A DNA stretch of 64,000 bases from Flavobacterium flavigenum (GCF_027111255.2 NZ_CP114285.2:620001-684000); one strand, 5' to 3'; shown: positions 55,180-64,000, counted from the stretch's first letter. Notes: a model not told the origin generated them from the letters alone. Numbers and translations are program-made.

Positions 55180-56910
55180 ATGCAGCTATTTGACTGGATT
55201 GTACTTATTGTTACTCTTTTATTTATTGTAGTATACGGATCATGGAAAACCAAGGGAAGCAAAAATGTTGAAGACTTTATTTTAGGCAATAATGAAACTC
55301 CCTGGTATACCGTTGGACTTTCTGTAATGGCAACGCAGGCCAGTGCGATTACTTTTTTATCTACACCTGGGCAGGCCTATCATGACGGAATGGGTTTTGT
55401 GCAGTTTTATTTTGGACTGCCAATTGCCATGATAGTCATTTGTCTGACCTTCATTCCTTTATACCATAAAAACAAAGTATTTACAGCTTATGAATTTCTG
55501 GAAAAGCGATTTGATGTAAAAACACGTTCGCTTGCAGCCATTTTATTTCTGGTACAAAGAGGATTAGGAACTGGTTTGACTATTTATGCTCCGGCCATTA
55601 TATTATCGACTCTCTTAGGCTGGAATTTAACTTTGATGAACATCTTTATTGGTGTTTTGGTTATATTCTATACATTTTCCGGAGGGACAAAAGCAGTAAA
55701 TGTAACCCAGAAGCAGCAAATGTTCGTGATTATGTCCGGGATGTTTATCACATTCTTTCTGATTCTGCATTATTTGCCACAGGATATGACTTTTTCAAGT
55801 GCCATGCATATTGCGGGTGCTAATGACAAGATGAATATTGTGGATTTTTCTTTTGATCCCGAAGAAAGATATACTTTCTGGAGTGGAATCACAGGTGGTT
55901 TTTTCCTTATGCTTGCCTACTTCGGAACAGACCAGTCGCAAGTAGGCCGTTATTTATCGGGAAAATCTGTCAAGGAAAGCCAGATGGGATTAATTATGAA
56001 CGGACTATTAAAAGTTCCAATGCAGTTTTTTATATTGCTTACAGGGGTTATGGTTTTTGTATTTTTTCAATTCAATCCTGTTCCTTTGAATTTTAATCCA
56101 AATAATAAAATTATTATTGAAAAATCTGCTTTTAAAGAGGAATATCATGCTTTGGAAGTTAAGTTAAGCAAACTTTCTGAAGATAAAAAAGTAATCAATC
56201 TTTTATATATCGAACAGTTGAATCAGGATTATGACAATCCAATTCTTCGAAAAGAATTAGTTACATTATCCAACAAGGAAAAAGATTTGCGTGACCGTGC
56301 GAAAGAAATCATTTCTAAAGCCGACAGCAATAGTGAGACCAATGATAAAGATTATGTGTTTTTCCATTTCATTTTGCATTATTTGCCAAAAGGGCTCATA
56401 GGATTATTACTGGCAGTCATCATGTCGGCTGCTATGTCATCAACCGCTTCCGGATTAAATGCCTTAGCATCAACAACTGCAATTGACATCTATAAACGAA
56501 ACCTGAAAGAAGAGAAGTCTGAAAAGCATTATCTCAATGCTACTAAATTCTTCACACTTTTCTGGGGAGTCGTTGCGATACTTTTTGCGTGTGTAGGAAC
56601 ATTGTTTGAAAATTTAATTCAGTTGGTAAATATTATTGGATCAATTTTTTACGGAACTGTTTTAGGTATTTTTCTAGTTGGTTTTTATCTGAGACGTGTT
56701 CAGGCAAAACCAATGTTCTACAGTGCAATTATTAGCCAGCTGACCATTTTTATCATTTATTATTTTATGATTTATATTTACCCGAGTGGGCAGGAAAAAT
56801 TAGGTTATTTATGGCTGAATTTTATTGGTGCAATCCTGACTATCTTATTATCTCTATTCATACAAATTACTTTCTACAAAAGAAATAATCCTGAATCAAA
56901 TGAATTATAA
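55180..56910 (+). CDS. Sodium:solute symporter (SSS family)
   Basis: The 576-residue protein has 13-15 membrane segments. The family signatures are present: DFILGNNETPWYTVGLSVMATQASAITFLSTPGQAYHDG, then GGFFLMLAYFGTDQSQVGRYLSGKSVKESQMGL. A long cytoplasmic or periplasmic insertion of about 80 charged residues (KIIIEKSAFKEEYHALEVKLSKLSEDKK ... EIISKADSNSETNDKDY) splits the membrane part before HYLPKGLIGLLLAVIMSAAMSSTASGLNALAS. It would import a sugar, sialic acid or similar with sodium. The upstream deacetylase may supply its substrate. Confidence 0.9.
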   Translation: MQLFDWIVLIVTLLFIVVYGSWKTKGSKNVEDFILGNNETPWYTVGLSVMATQASAITFLSTPGQAYHDGMGFVQFYFGLPIAMIVICLTFIPLYHKNKVFTAYEFLEKRFDVKTRSLAAILFLVQRGLGTGLTIYAPAIILSTLLGWNLTLMNIFIGVLVIFYTFSGGTKAVNVTQKQQMFVIMSGMFITFFLILHYLPQDMTFSSAMHIAGANDKMNIVDFSFDPEERYTFWSGITGGFFLMLAYFGTDQSQVGRYLSGKSVKESQMGLIMNGLLKVPMQFFILLTGVMVFVFFQFNPVPLNFNPNNKIIIEKSAFKEEYHALEVKLSKLSEDKKVINLLYIEQLNQDYDNPILRKELVTLSNKEKDLRDRAKEIISKADSNSETNDKDYVFFHFILHYLPKGLIGLLLAVIMSAAMSSTASGLNALASTTAIDIYKRNLKEEKSEKHYLNATKFFTLFWGVVAILFACVGTLFENLIQLVNIIGSIFYGTVLGIFLVGFYLRRVQAKPMFYSAIISQLTIFIIYYFMIYIYPSGQEKLGYLWLNFIGAILTILLSLFIQITFYKRNNPESNEL

Positions 56911-56937
56911 TTCTAACTTGAACATTTTACATTTTTT

Positions 56938-57486
56938 ATGCTAAATTTTAACTTCACCCCTTTTCCGGTTATAGAAACTGAGCGTTTAATTTTAAGACGA
57001 ATTACAGATGATGATGTAAATGAAGTTTTTGAATTGCGATCAAATCCGGAAACAATGAAATATATTCCAAGACCTTTAGTTAAAACTACAGAAGATGCTC
57101 TTGGACATATTGCAATGATTGAAGAAAAAATCGTAAAAAATGAAGGGGTCAATTGGGGAATTACATTAAAAGGCAGCCCTGAAATTATAGGAATTATAGG
57201 ATTCTACAGATTGCAGCCAGAAAATTATCGTGCCGAAATTGGGTATATGTTACTTCCTGAATTTCATGGAAAAGGAATTATTACTGAGGCATTGAAACGA
57301 TTAATTTCTTATGGTTTTGATGACATAAAACTTCACTCCATTGAAGCTGTAATTGATCCTGAAAATTTTGCCTCTGAAAAAGTTTTACAAAAATGCAATT
57401 TTGTAAAAGAAGCGCATTTAAAAGAAGCTGAATTTTATGATGGAAAGTTTTTGGACAAAGTTATTTACTCATTAATAAACCGTTAA
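56938..57486 (+). CDS. GNAT-family acetyltransferase (RimJ/RimL type)
   Basis: The 182-residue protein opens FPVIETERLILRRITDDDVNEVFELRSNPETMKYI, the usual start of RimJ/RimL-like N-acetyltransferases. YRAEIGYMLLPEFHGKGIITEALKRLISYGFDD carries the acetyl-CoA loop (GKGIITEA), and INPENFASEKVLQKCNF-like text near 140 completes the fold. Substrates of such enzymes include ribosomal proteins, other N-termini or small amines; nothing here tells which. It lies 27 bp after the symporter. Confidence 0.87.
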   Translation: MLNFNFTPFPVIETERLILRRITDDDVNEVFELRSNPETMKYIPRPLVKTTEDALGHIAMIEEKIVKNEGVNWGITLKGSPEIIGIIGFYRLQPENYRAEIGYMLLPEFHGKGIITEALKRLISYGFDDIKLHSIEAVIDPENFASEKVLQKCNFVKEAHLKEAEFYDGKFLDKVIYSLINR

Positions 57487-57587
57487 TTTTTATTTTCAAT
57501 AAAATATTTTTTATTATAGTTATTCTTTTTATTCCGCTATATTTGCCAAAAAAAAAACAAGAAATTCCTTGTTTTAAACCAAAGAAC

Positions 57588-58148
57588 ATGAAAAAAAAAC
57601 TTATATTACTTTTTATTATCTCAATAAACGCACATAGCCAAACCTATATAAAATTCAATGCTTTTTCAGCTTTAGCTCTTGTACCTAACCTTGGAGTAGA
57701 AACAAATATTGGAAAAAAAACAACTTTTAGTTTTGATGTAATGGCTTCCTTTTGGGAGTCATTTGATGGTAAAAAGCCTATGAAATTTGCTACTTATACT
57801 CCTGAAATACGATATAATTTTAAAGAAAAATATAATGGCTTTTATACAGGTGCACATATAGGTTTTGACACTTATGAACTCCAAAAATGGAATTACTGGA
57901 GGGATTTTCCAACATATTACGAAAAAGGCTTTGGATATAGAATAGGAGCAACAATTGGATACAACAAAAAACTTAGTGATAAATTTTTATTGGATATTTT
58001 TTTGAGAGGTGGCTGGCATCAGGGCTTTTATAAAGGCCATTATAATGATGGTACCCCAGGAAGATACGAAGTAGCAAAAAAATATAATAAAAGCGGGGAA
58101 TGGATGCCATATGGAGGTGGCATTATGATTTCTTACAAACTAAATTAA
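57588..58148 (+). CDS. Secreted outer membrane beta-barrel-like protein (DUF3575-like)
   Basis: I start at 57588 (186 residues) since this gives a signal peptide (KKKLILLFIISINAHSQ) that the longer frame from 57543 would bury. The rest alternates aromatic and polar residues in strands (FTFDVMASFW-like, YNFKEKYNGFYTGAHIGFDTY, GFGYRIGATIGYNKKLS, FLLDIFLRGGWHQGFYKG) and ends in a hydrophobic strand with no Phe terminus. This looks like an 8-stranded barrel of the DUF3575 group. The function is unknown. It ends 4 bp into the convergent DNA-binding gene. Confidence 0.65.
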   Translation: MKKKLILLFIISINAHSQTYIKFNAFSALALVPNLGVETNIGKKTTFSFDVMASFWESFDGKKPMKFATYTPEIRYNFKEKYNGFYTGAHIGFDTYELQKWNYWRDFPTYYEKGFGYRIGATIGYNKKLSDKFLLDIFLRGGWHQGFYKGHYNDGTPGRYEVAKKYNKSGEWMPYGGGIMISYKLN

Positions 58149-58375
58149 TTTTCACTAAACTTAGGAATTGATTTAATATACAGATTTTCCACTTTTTTTC
58201 TGGCCCAATCTGTTTTTCTTAAAAATGTCAGACTAGATTTTACGCTAGGATTTTCAGTAAAACATTTGATCGGAATTAACTCGCCTAAAGTATCAAAACC
58301 ATAATAATCTATAAGTGTTTCAACAATTTTTTGAAGCGTTATTCCGTGAAGCGGGTCTTTAGATTTGCTTTGCAT
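58145..58375 (-). CDS. VF530-like (DUF2132) DNA-binding protein
   Basis: I place the start at 58375 (76 residues, MQSKSKDPLHGITLQKIVE); the longer frame to 58459 reads back through a terminator hairpin. The sequence KDPLHGITLQKIVETLIDYYGFDTLGELIPIKCF followed by PSVKSSLTFLRKTDWARKKVENLYI is the VF530 family, small helical proteins reported to bind DNA. The role in the cell is not known. Its end overlaps the convergent barrel gene by 4 bp. Confidence 0.85.
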   Translation of the reverse strand: MQSKSKDPLHGITLQKIVETLIDYYGFDTLGELIPIKCFTENPSVKSSLTFLRKTDWARKKVENLYIKSIPKFSEN

Positions 58376-58388
58376 GTTTATATTTTTA

Positions 58389-58419
58389 AATGAATAACAA
58401 AAGACCGCGCTTAAAAAGT
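58389..58419 (-). terminator. Terminator of the outer membrane barrel gene
   Basis: AAAAGACCG (58389-58397) pairs with CGGTCTTTT (58411-58419). On the minus strand it lies about 50 bp after the stop codon at 58471 and just before the start of the VF530-like gene. Confidence 0.75.
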
Positions 58420-58470
58420 ACGGTCTTTTGTGCAAAATTAACGAATTGACCCAAAACAATTCATTTAATT

Positions 58471-59109
58471 TTAGAATAAGAACTTAAATCCAAAAGAAAG
58501 TGGTGATGTTAGGTTTGGATTACTTCCTGCCAGAGCCGTGTTGTAAAATGGATCAACATTTGCAACGTGCGCTAGTCCAAAATTAGTAACTGTCGTTTTC
58601 TCTCCATTTTTAGGCTCTACAGTTGTGGTTGTAAAATTGGCTAAGTCATAAGAAAATTCAACTGAGAAATTTTTAGTTATAAAATAATCAAAACCTCCTG
58701 ATACAGATAACCCAAACTGATTTACTTTTAATTCGCTTTCCTTTTCTTTTCCCGTAATTACCGGCAAAGCAGCTTGTCCGAAGAAATACAGTGAACCGGC
58801 TACATTCCAATATTTTCTTACCAAAGGCTGAACAACAATAAGATCAGTTTTTGCAGCTGTACCTGCGTCTGATTCGGACTTGATATTGATGTATCCAACT
58901 CCTGCTCCCACAGCCACAGATGGAGATACAAATGTACCAACAATTGGCAATACAGATAAACTTGTGTTTTTTTCATCAGCCATTTTGGTCTGTTGATAGC
59001 CAAACTGTGAAGTTGCGAACCATGTTCCTTTTAATCCCTGACTACCCTCCTGAGCTTTAACGGTTAAACCAATTAAAATTATGCTCACTAATGTTACAAT
59101 TTTTTTCAT
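58471..59109 (-). CDS. Outer membrane beta-barrel protein
   Basis: The 212-residue protein has a Sec signal peptide (ends LTVKAQ-E). Successive amphipathic strands with turns (GTWFATSQFGYQQTKMAD, SVAVGAGVGYINIKS, FGLSVSGGFDYFITKNFSVEFSYDLANF) end in LSFGFKFLF, with the terminal Phe that marks Gram-negative outer membrane barrels. Such small porin-like proteins are common in Flavobacteria; the function is unknown. It is a one-gene unit with a terminator at 58389-58419. Confidence 0.8.
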   Translation of the reverse strand: MKKIVTLVSIILIGLTVKAQEGSQGLKGTWFATSQFGYQQTKMADEKNTSLSVLPIVGTFVSPSVAVGAGVGYINIKSESDAGTAAKTDLIVVQPLVRKYWNVAGSLYFFGQAALPVITGKEKESELKVNQFGLSVSGGFDYFITKNFSVEFSYDLANFTTTTVEPKNGEKTTVTNFGLAHVANVDPFYNTALAGSNPNLTSPLSFGFKFLF

Positions 59110-59232
59110 GTTATTATGTTTATTAATTACATGACAAACTTATGGTGAACCTTTTGGGACAGGAATGATTAAAATCATAGATTAAAAAAAACTTTAATTA
59201 TATTTAAGCACATCAAAGTTTACAATTTTACT

Positions 59233-59240
59233 TATTTTTG
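59233..59240 (+). promoter_or_regulatory. -7-like element close to the smpB start
   Basis: TATTTTTG matches TAnnTTTG but lies only 4 bp before the smpB ATG, so transcription would begin at or next to the start codon. No clear -33 TTTG was found. Confidence 0.35.
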
Positions 59241-59244
59241 CATC

Positions 59245-59700
59245 ATGTTAAAATCAGTCAATATACTTAATAAAAGAGCCAGGTTTGATTATGAAATAAT
59301 CGATACCTACACCGCCGGAATTGTTTTGGCAGGAACTGAAATTAAATCAATCCGATTAGGGAAGGCTAATATTACCGAAAGCTTCTGTGAGTTTAGTAAT
59401 AATGAGCTTTTCGCTATTAATACATACATCGAAGAATATTCATTTGGAAATCAGTTTAATCATAAATCAAGAAGCGAAAGAAAATTGCTTCTAAATCGGA
59501 AAGAATTAAAAAACCTTCAGAAAAGTGTTCAGGCAAAAGGATTAACTATTGTTCCTCTTAAACTGTTCACGAATGAAAAAGGACTTGCAAAACTTCAAAT
59601 CGGACTTTGTAAAGGAAAGAAAAATTACGACAAACGTGAATCCTTAAAAGAACAGGACACAAAACGTGACTTAGATCGTATAAAAAAAGCGTTTAATTAA
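59245..59700 (+). CDS. smpB: SsrA-binding protein
   Basis: The 151-residue protein is SmpB, which brings tmRNA to stalled ribosomes. [35 protein letters not shown] is the N-terminal OB-fold signature, [28 protein letters not shown] the middle, and [38 protein letters not shown] the basic C-terminal tail that enters the mRNA channel. The tmRNA gene itself (ssrA) is not in the window. Its length is normal. There is no visible ribosome-binding site and a promoter-like box lies 4 bp upstream of the ATG. Confidence 0.96.
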   Translation: MLKSVNILNKRARFDYEIIDTYTAGIVLAGTEIKSIRLGKANITESFCEFSNNELFAINTYIEEYSFGNQFNHKSRSERKLLLNRKELKNLQKSVQAKGLTIVPLKLFTNEKGLAKLQIGLCKGKKNYDKRESLKEQDTKRDLDRIKKAFN

Positions 59701-59745
59701 TATCCTTTGTAGGAATTGTAGTTTTTCTTAAAAACAAGATATTTT

Positions 59746-59773
59746 AAAAAGCAATATTAATGTATTGCTTTTT
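59746..59773 (+). terminator. Terminator of smpB
   Basis: AAAAAGCAATA (59746-59756) pairs with TATTGCTTTTT (59763-59773) around a 6-base loop, followed by further T. Confidence 0.88.
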
Positions 59774-59822
59774 TTTATTTTAAATCTAATGACAAATTAA
59801 GTCAAGACAAACTTCATTTAAA

Positions 59823-60842
59823 ATGAAATCACTACTTAAAAACGCTCGTGAACAAAAGGGACTAAAAACCCGTGAAGTCGCACAATTACTAAGGATTGAT
59901 CAGGCTTTAATCAGTAAATTTGAAAGCGGCCTTCGAAAACCAACAAAAGACCAGGTTACAAAATTAGCCACACTTTTAGAAATTGATCATGAAACTTTGA
60001 TGATTGCATGGTTAAAAGAAAAAATTTTACACGAAATTGGAGATGAAGAATTTGCTTTAAAAGCGCTTGCTGCGGCCGAAAAAGAACTTCAATATCAAAA
60101 ATCGGTGTCAAAAATAAAAGTGTCAGGTGCTTTAGAAAAGATGCTGCAGGAAATTGAATTTCTGAAAGCAAAACTGGATTCGTCTGTCCAAAACAATTTT
60201 TATGAAATTTCTCAAAAATCCGAATTAGAATATACTTTTGAAAGTAATCGAATAGATGGAAATACCATGACTCTGAAAGAAACAGAAATGGTGATTAACG
60301 AAAGTTTGACTATTTCGGGTAAAAGTATGAGGGAACACCTTGAAACTGTAAATCACCAGGAAGCTATCCGTTTTATAAAAGATTTAGAAAAAAACAATTC
60401 TTTTACTGAACGTAATCTTTTATCAATTCACAATTTAATCCAAAGAGGAGTACATTCTGAAAGTGGGAATTATAAAAAAACCAGAACAAGTGAGAAGGAG
60501 TCTAAACCATTTTTGATTTCCAGGGAAATAGAAGAATATTTCATTTGGTTCGAAGTCAATAAAAACAAATTGCATCCTATTATTTTAGCCGCAGAAATGC
60601 ATTTCCGTCTTTTAAAAATTGATCCTTTTGACGAAGGAAACGGAAAAATATCCAGACTAATCATGAATTTAGTTTTATTACAAAAGGGCTATCCAATTGT
60701 GAACATAAAGGGAGATGAAGAAAATAAAAAAAACTATTCCAGATTGAATGAAAATAATGATTCCGAAGAATTTATATTTTTTATTGCACAAACCCTAAAA
60801 GAAGTATTAGAAAAATATATCAAAATGAGTAAAGGAAATTAA
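59823..60842 (+). CDS. HTH-Fic family protein with altered active site
   Basis: The 339-residue protein has an N-terminal Cro/XRE-type helix-turn-helix (residues 1-60, [31 protein letters not shown]), a coiled linker, and a Fic domain (about 130-335). Residues 140-147 (ESNRIDGN) match the inhibitory-helix region with Asp at the usual Glu. The active loop reads DPFDEGNGK at 267-275 where AMP-transferring Fic enzymes have HPFxDGNGR: the catalytic His is Asp and the Arg is Lys. It may thus be inactive as an AMPylator or have another activity, and may act mainly as a DNA-binding regulator. Its stop overlaps the end of nnrD by 4 bp. Confidence 0.85.
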   Translation: MKSLLKNAREQKGLKTREVAQLLRIDQALISKFESGLRKPTKDQVTKLATLLEIDHETLMIAWLKEKILHEIGDEEFALKALAAAEKELQYQKSVSKIKVSGALEKMLQEIEFLKAKLDSSVQNNFYEISQKSELEYTFESNRIDGNTMTLKETEMVINESLTISGKSMREHLETVNHQEAIRFIKDLEKNNSFTERNLLSIHNLIQRGVHSESGNYKKTRTSEKESKPFLISREIEEYFIWFEVNKNKLHPIILAAEMHFRLLKIDPFDEGNGKISRLIMNLVLLQKGYPIVNIKGDEENKKNYSRLNENNDSEEFIFFIAQTLKEVLEKYIKMSKGN

Positions 60843-61687
60843 TTTTCAAGGCTCAAAAATGCTTTTCCAAGGTTTTTAATAATATCAGATGCTATGAAAG
60901 ACTGATAACCGGTTTCTGGTAAAGCAATATCAGCTGTTAATCCGTGAATAAACACTGCTAATTGTGCTGCCTGGACAGGCACATAATTCTGTGCAAGTAA
61001 ACTGGTAATGATCCCTGTAAGCACATCACCGCTTCCGGCAGTTGCCAACGCTGCATTTCCGGTTGTATTTTGGTAAACTTTTGTCTGATTGATAATGTAA
61101 GTTGGGGCTCCTTTCATTACAATAATTACTTTATAATGTTCTGAAAAAGCGATTGCTTTTTGAAACTTCTCAGATTCAGAATCCCATTTACCAATTAAAC
61201 GTTCGAGTTCTTTTGGATGTGGAGTCAAAATTGTGCTTTCAGGGATTAATTCTAGCCATGCCTGATTTTCTGAAAGAATATTTAAAGCGTCTGCATCCAG
61301 CACTAAAGAAATTTTATTCGTTCGTAAAAATTCAAATAAAGCTTTTTGTGTTCCTAACTCCTTCCCTATTCCCGGACCTATGCCTATTGCTTGTGGAATT
61401 AACGGAAGCTGAATATGGGTTATAAAGTTTGTATTTTCATCAGTGACAACCATGACCTCAGGAATTGAAATCTGAAGAATCTGATAACCGCATTTTGGAG
61501 CAAAAGTCGTTACAAGACCACAACCCGATTTAATACAGGATTTTGAAGCCAGGACAGCGGCTCCTACTTTGCCATAACTTCCTGCAATTATTACCGCATG
61601 TCCCTGAAGTCCTTTGTGTGTCAATGGATTTGCAGGTTTGTAAAATTTTAGGATTTCTTCTTTTGTAATCAAATACGTAGACTTCAT
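60839..61687 (-). CDS. nnrD: ADP-dependent NAD(P)H-hydrate dehydratase
   Basis: The 282-residue protein repairs hydrated NAD(P)H. It corresponds to the C-terminal (YjeF-C) domain alone, with no epimerase domain. [37 protein letters not shown] is the N-terminal part of the ribokinase-like fold, [18 protein letters not shown] and [13 protein letters not shown] follow, and [24 protein letters not shown] holds the catalytic Asp in the GSGD motif. It is convergent with the HTH-Fic gene. Confidence 0.92.
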   Translation of the reverse strand: MKSTYLITKEEILKFYKPANPLTHKGLQGHAVIIAGSYGKVGAAVLASKSCIKSGCGLVTTFAPKCGYQILQISIPEVMVVTDENTNFITHIQLPLIPQAIGIGPGIGKELGTQKALFEFLRTNKISLVLDADALNILSENQAWLELIPESTILTPHPKELERLIGKWDSESEKFQKAIAFSEHYKVIIVMKGAPTYIINQTKVYQNTTGNAALATAGSGDVLTGIITSLLAQNYVPVQAAQLAVFIHGLTADIALPETGYQSFIASDIIKNLGKAFLSLEN

Positions 61688-61755
61688 CGCGGTGCTATTT
61701 ATTCTAAAGTTACATTAAAAAATCAAAATCATAAATTATTCTTTGCAACGATTAC

Positions 61756-61833
61756 TAGCCCTGGTAGCAGCGACATCCTTTTTATTTTTTCTTTAAAAAT
61801 AAAAAGATATAGCGAATAACAGGAAAGAGCTCC
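61756..61833. repeat. 78-bp structured repeat, copy 2
   Basis: It has the same ends and length as 52354-52431 (TAGCCCTG ... GCTCC; ATCCTTTTT before and AAAAGATATAG after the centre), but the central hairpin is an A/T one (TTTTTATTTTT/AAAAATAAAAA) in place of CCTGCT/AGCAGG. It lies in the 230-bp region before gcvT. Confidence 0.7.
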
Positions 61834-61884
61834 AAATCATTGCGAAATTTACAATTTAACCATTCATATTTGACATTTTTTGAA

Positions 61885-61892
61885 TAGATTTG
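61885..61892 (+). promoter_or_regulatory. -7 element of gcvT
   Basis: TAGATTTG matches TAnnTTTG 25 bp before the ATG at 61918. A TTTG at 61869-61872 is too near (12 bp) for a regular -33 element. Confidence 0.5.
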
Positions 61893-61917
61893 CAAAACAA
61901 TTTTATACATCAATACA

Positions 61918-63000
61918 ATGAAAAATACTGCGCTTACGCACATACATGAAGGTTTAGGAGCAAAAATGCTTCCTTTTGCAGGTTATAATATGCCAATTAC
62001 TTACGAGGGTGTAAATGCTGAACACGAAACAGTTCGTAACAGTGTGGGGGTTTTTGACGTTTCACATATGGGGGAATTTTTGTTGACAGGACCTAACGCT
62101 TTAGCTTTGATTCAAAAAGTGACTTCAAATGATGCATCAACTCTGACAATTGGAAGAGCCCAATATTCTTGTCTTCCAAACAATGAAGGCGGAATAGTAG
62201 ATGATTTGATTGTGTATAAAATGAAGGAAGAACAATATTTGTTAGTCGTAAATGCTTCGAATATTGAAAAAGACTGGAACTGGATTTCGTCTCACAATGA
62301 TTTAGGAGTTGAAATGAAAAATCTTTCAGACGATTATTCATTATTAGCCATTCAGGGGCCAAAAGCGGTTGAAGCAATGCAATCATTGTCTTCGATAGAT
62401 TTATCGGCAATTGCTTATTATCATTTTGAAGTAGCTGATTTTGCAGGAATCGAACATGTAATCATTTCTGCTACAGGATATACTGGCTCTGGCGGATTTG
62501 AAATTTACTGCAAAAACAGTGAAGTAGAACAAATCTGGAATAAAGTTTTTGAAGCCGGGGCTCCTTACGGAATCAAGCCTATTGGTTTGGCGGCACGTGA
62601 TACTTTGCGTTTGGAAATGGGATTCTGTTTGTACGGAAATGATATTAATGATACTACTTCTCCACTGGAAGCTGGTTTAGGATGGATTACGAAATTCACT
62701 AAGGATTTTACTAATTCTGAAGCGCTTAAAAAACAAAAAGAAGCTGGTGTTACTAAGAAATTAGTGGCGTTTGAAATGCAGGAACGAGCAGTACCGAGAC
62801 ATGATTACGAAATTGTTGATGCTGACGGAAATATAATCGGAATTGTGACTTCCGGAACCATGTCGCCTTCTATGGGTAAAGGGATTGGTCTGGGCTATGT
62901 TACAGTTGCAAACAGCACAGTCGATACCGATATTTTTATCAGAATCAGAAAAAATGATGTTCCGGCTAAAGTGGTAAAATTACCTTTTTATAAAAAATAA
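61918..63000 (+). CDS. gcvT: Aminomethyltransferase of the glycine cleavage system (T protein)
   Basis: The 360-residue protein transfers the methylene group from the H protein to tetrahydrofolate. [41 protein letters not shown] is the N-terminal signature. [31 protein letters not shown] includes the catalytic Asp (the IVDD motif), [13 protein letters not shown] and [21 protein letters not shown] mark the folate site, and [19 protein letters not shown] ends the C-terminal domain. gcvH and gcvP are not nearby, as is common in this group. A terminator follows at 63021-63054. Confidence 0.96.
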   Translation: MKNTALTHIHEGLGAKMLPFAGYNMPITYEGVNAEHETVRNSVGVFDVSHMGEFLLTGPNALALIQKVTSNDASTLTIGRAQYSCLPNNEGGIVDDLIVYKMKEEQYLLVVNASNIEKDWNWISSHNDLGVEMKNLSDDYSLLAIQGPKAVEAMQSLSSIDLSAIAYYHFEVADFAGIEHVIISATGYTGSGGFEIYCKNSEVEQIWNKVFEAGAPYGIKPIGLAARDTLRLEMGFCLYGNDINDTTSPLEAGLGWITKFTKDFTNSEALKKQKEAGVTKKLVAFEMQERAVPRHDYEIVDADGNIIGIVTSGTMSPSMGKGIGLGYVTVANSTVDTDIFIRIRKNDVPAKVVKLPFYKK

Positions 63001-63020
63001 AAATTTTAGATAAAATAGTC

Positions 63021-63054
63021 AAAAAATGCATTGCTTAATTGTGATGCATTTTTT
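63021..63054 (+). terminator. Terminator of gcvT
   Basis: AAAAAATGCAT (63021-63031) pairs with ATGCATTTTTT (63044-63054) around a 12-base loop, directly after the stop codon. Confidence 0.88.
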
Positions 63055-63147
63055 ATTGAAACACTATTTTGATATAAGAATATTCCGGAAAAATATAACA
63101 ATTAATAAAAAATTAAACGTAAATTTAATTCTGGAATTCTTCAAAAT

Positions 63148-64000
63148 ATGAAAAAAATAATATTGGTATTTCTACTTATTACAAACATTCTATTTTCTCA
63201 AAATAGTGACAAGACATGTGAAATACTTACCAAAATAAATCACCTGATTCAAAGCGAACACATTAGACCAAAACCATTGGATGATAATTTATCAATTTAT
63301 GTTTTTGATAATTTAATGGATGAGCTGGATCCTTCCCGAAATATTTTTTTCAAATCAGAATATGATGAAATGTCTAAACAATATCGACTGAATATAGACG
63401 ATTTGATAGTACAAGGAGATTGTAGTTTTTTGTCTGATATTACGAACAAATACAGAAATGGACTTCTGCGCAATAAAGCTATTTTAGAGAAAATTCAAAC
63501 CGGAACAATTGATTACAATAAAAAAGACACTATACGGTTTTACAAAAAAGCCTTCAAGTTTTATCTTAAAAAAGAAGATCTGGAAAAAGTGTGGCTCAAA
63601 AAACTCCGTTACCAAATCCTGGATGATATTGCTGAAAAAAGTGACAATCTTGATTCTTTAAAATTAAATTTCAAGTCAATTGAATTACAATCGAGAACTA
63701 CTATTTTATCAAACGAAATCTGCAGGATAAACACACTTTTAGAACGAAAAGACACACAGCAGGAAAACCTTTACAACTTTTTTTGTACCTACTTTGATCC
63801 GCATACAGCCTATTTTAGCGATGATTCTAAATCAAGTTTTGTAGCATCTTTATCGAAAGAACATTTTTCATTAGGAGTAAGTTTAAAATTAAATGAGAAA
63901 AATGAAATCATTATTGATGAATTAGATCCAAATGGTCCTGCATTTCAAACGGGACAGATTAAAAAAGGAGACCAGATAGTTTCAATTTCAAATCAAAAAG
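63148..64000 (+). CDS. C-terminal processing protease (S41, Prc/CtpA type), N-terminal part
   Basis: The frame is open from the ATG at 63148 to the window end (284 codons) and so the gene is cut off. A Sec signal peptide (KKIILVFLLITNILFSQ) leads into a helical N-terminal region with MDELDPSRNIFFKSEYDE and FCTYFDPHTAYFSDD, both typical of tail-specific proteases of the Prc group. The last 50 residues (LGVSLKLNEKNEIIIDELDPNGPAFQTGQIKKGDQIVSI) are the start of a PDZ domain. The catalytic Ser-Lys domain would follow outside. Such enzymes degrade or trim proteins in the periplasm. Confidence 0.85.
   Translation, partial: MKKIILVFLLITNILFSQNSDKTCEILTKINHLIQSEHIRPKPLDDNLSIYVFDNLMDELDPSRNIFFKSEYDEMSKQYRLNIDDLIVQGDCSFLSDITNKYRNGLLRNKAILEKIQTGTIDYNKKDTIRFYKKAFKFYLKKEDLEKVWLKKLRYQILDDIAEKSDNLDSLKLNFKSIELQSRTTILSNEICRINTLLERKDTQQENLYNFFCTYFDPHTAYFSDDSKSSFVASLSKEHFSLGVSLKLNEKNEIIIDELDPNGPAFQTGQIKKGDQIVSISNQK

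Noticed and set aside
58376..58459. Longer start for the VF530-like protein
   Set aside because: The extension codes through the terminator hairpin at 58389-58419 and is not part of the family's usual sequence.
61869..61892. TTTG to TAGATTTG as a full gcvT promoter
   Set aside because: The spacing is 12 bp, while the usual distance in this phylum is about 19-20; only the -7 element was kept.
1..64000. CRISPR array, tRNA, rRNA or prophage
   Set aside because: No regularly spaced repeats, no cloverleaf or rRNA sequence, and no phage structural or integrase genes were seen; VgrG here belongs to type VI secretion.

Overview
The window looks like a chromosomal segment of a Flavobacterium-like Bacteroidota. 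The DNA is AT-rich, two SusC/SusD pairs are present, promoters carry the TAnnTTTG -7 element of this phylum, one lyase ends in a type IX secretion sorting domain, and a VgrG of the Bacteroidota type is present. No rRNA, tRNA or CRISPR array was seen.

Positions 1-31858 hold a polysaccharide utilisation locus whose enzymes fit rhamnogalacturonan I (pectin backbone). Going left to right it contains: a minus-strand operon (5028 down past the left edge) with a GH43-like gene broken by a stop codon, a second beta-propeller enzyme, rhamnose mutarotase, a CBM9-like/PKD protein, a DUF4861 protein and a cut-off secreted protein; a 1211-residue PL11 rhamnogalacturonan lyase; an SGNH acetylesterase; SusC/D pair 1; a decayed IS3-family element; SusC/D pair 2; then on the plus strand GH106 rhamnosidase, GH105 unsaturated galacturonyl hydrolase, a GH2 enzyme and an esterase/GH43-like fusion. 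PL11 would cut the chain, SusC/D import the pieces, GH105/GH106/GH2/GH43 strip them, esterases remove acetyl groups and RhaM feeds rhamnose into catabolism. Most of these transcription units share one promoter layout: two ATCCTGT-like half-sites 10 bp apart, then exactly 20 bp, then a TAnnTTTG/A-like box. SusC/D pair 1 instead has two LacI-type palindromes. No regulator gene lies in the window.

Positions 32068-38400 hold an orphan type VI secretion cargo island: VgrG, a small unknown protein, an 808-residue predicted toxin with HET-C-like motifs, an overlapping lipoprotein (probable immunity protein), a membrane protein, and fragments of decayed extra copies of the immunity gene. A two-way terminator at 38411-38446 separates it from a glycogen operon on the minus strand (glgA, glgC, glgB, GH31 alpha-glucosidase, 45804 down to 38473).

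Positions 45937-50117 carry a hydrolase, an endonuclease III and an arsenic-resistance operon (ArsR, DUF6428-like protein, ArsC-like phosphatase-fold protein, ACR3 pump) with two identical 17-bp operator copies. The rest is mixed: secreted esterase, lipoprotein, SUKH-like protein, PIG-L deacetylase with a 35-residue membrane peptide and a sodium:solute symporter, GNAT acetyltransferase, outer membrane proteins, smpB, an HTH-Fic protein with an altered active site, nnrD, gcvT, and the start of a C-terminal processing protease. A 78-bp structured repeat occurs twice (52354, 61756) and a GC-rich intergenic element once (26988).
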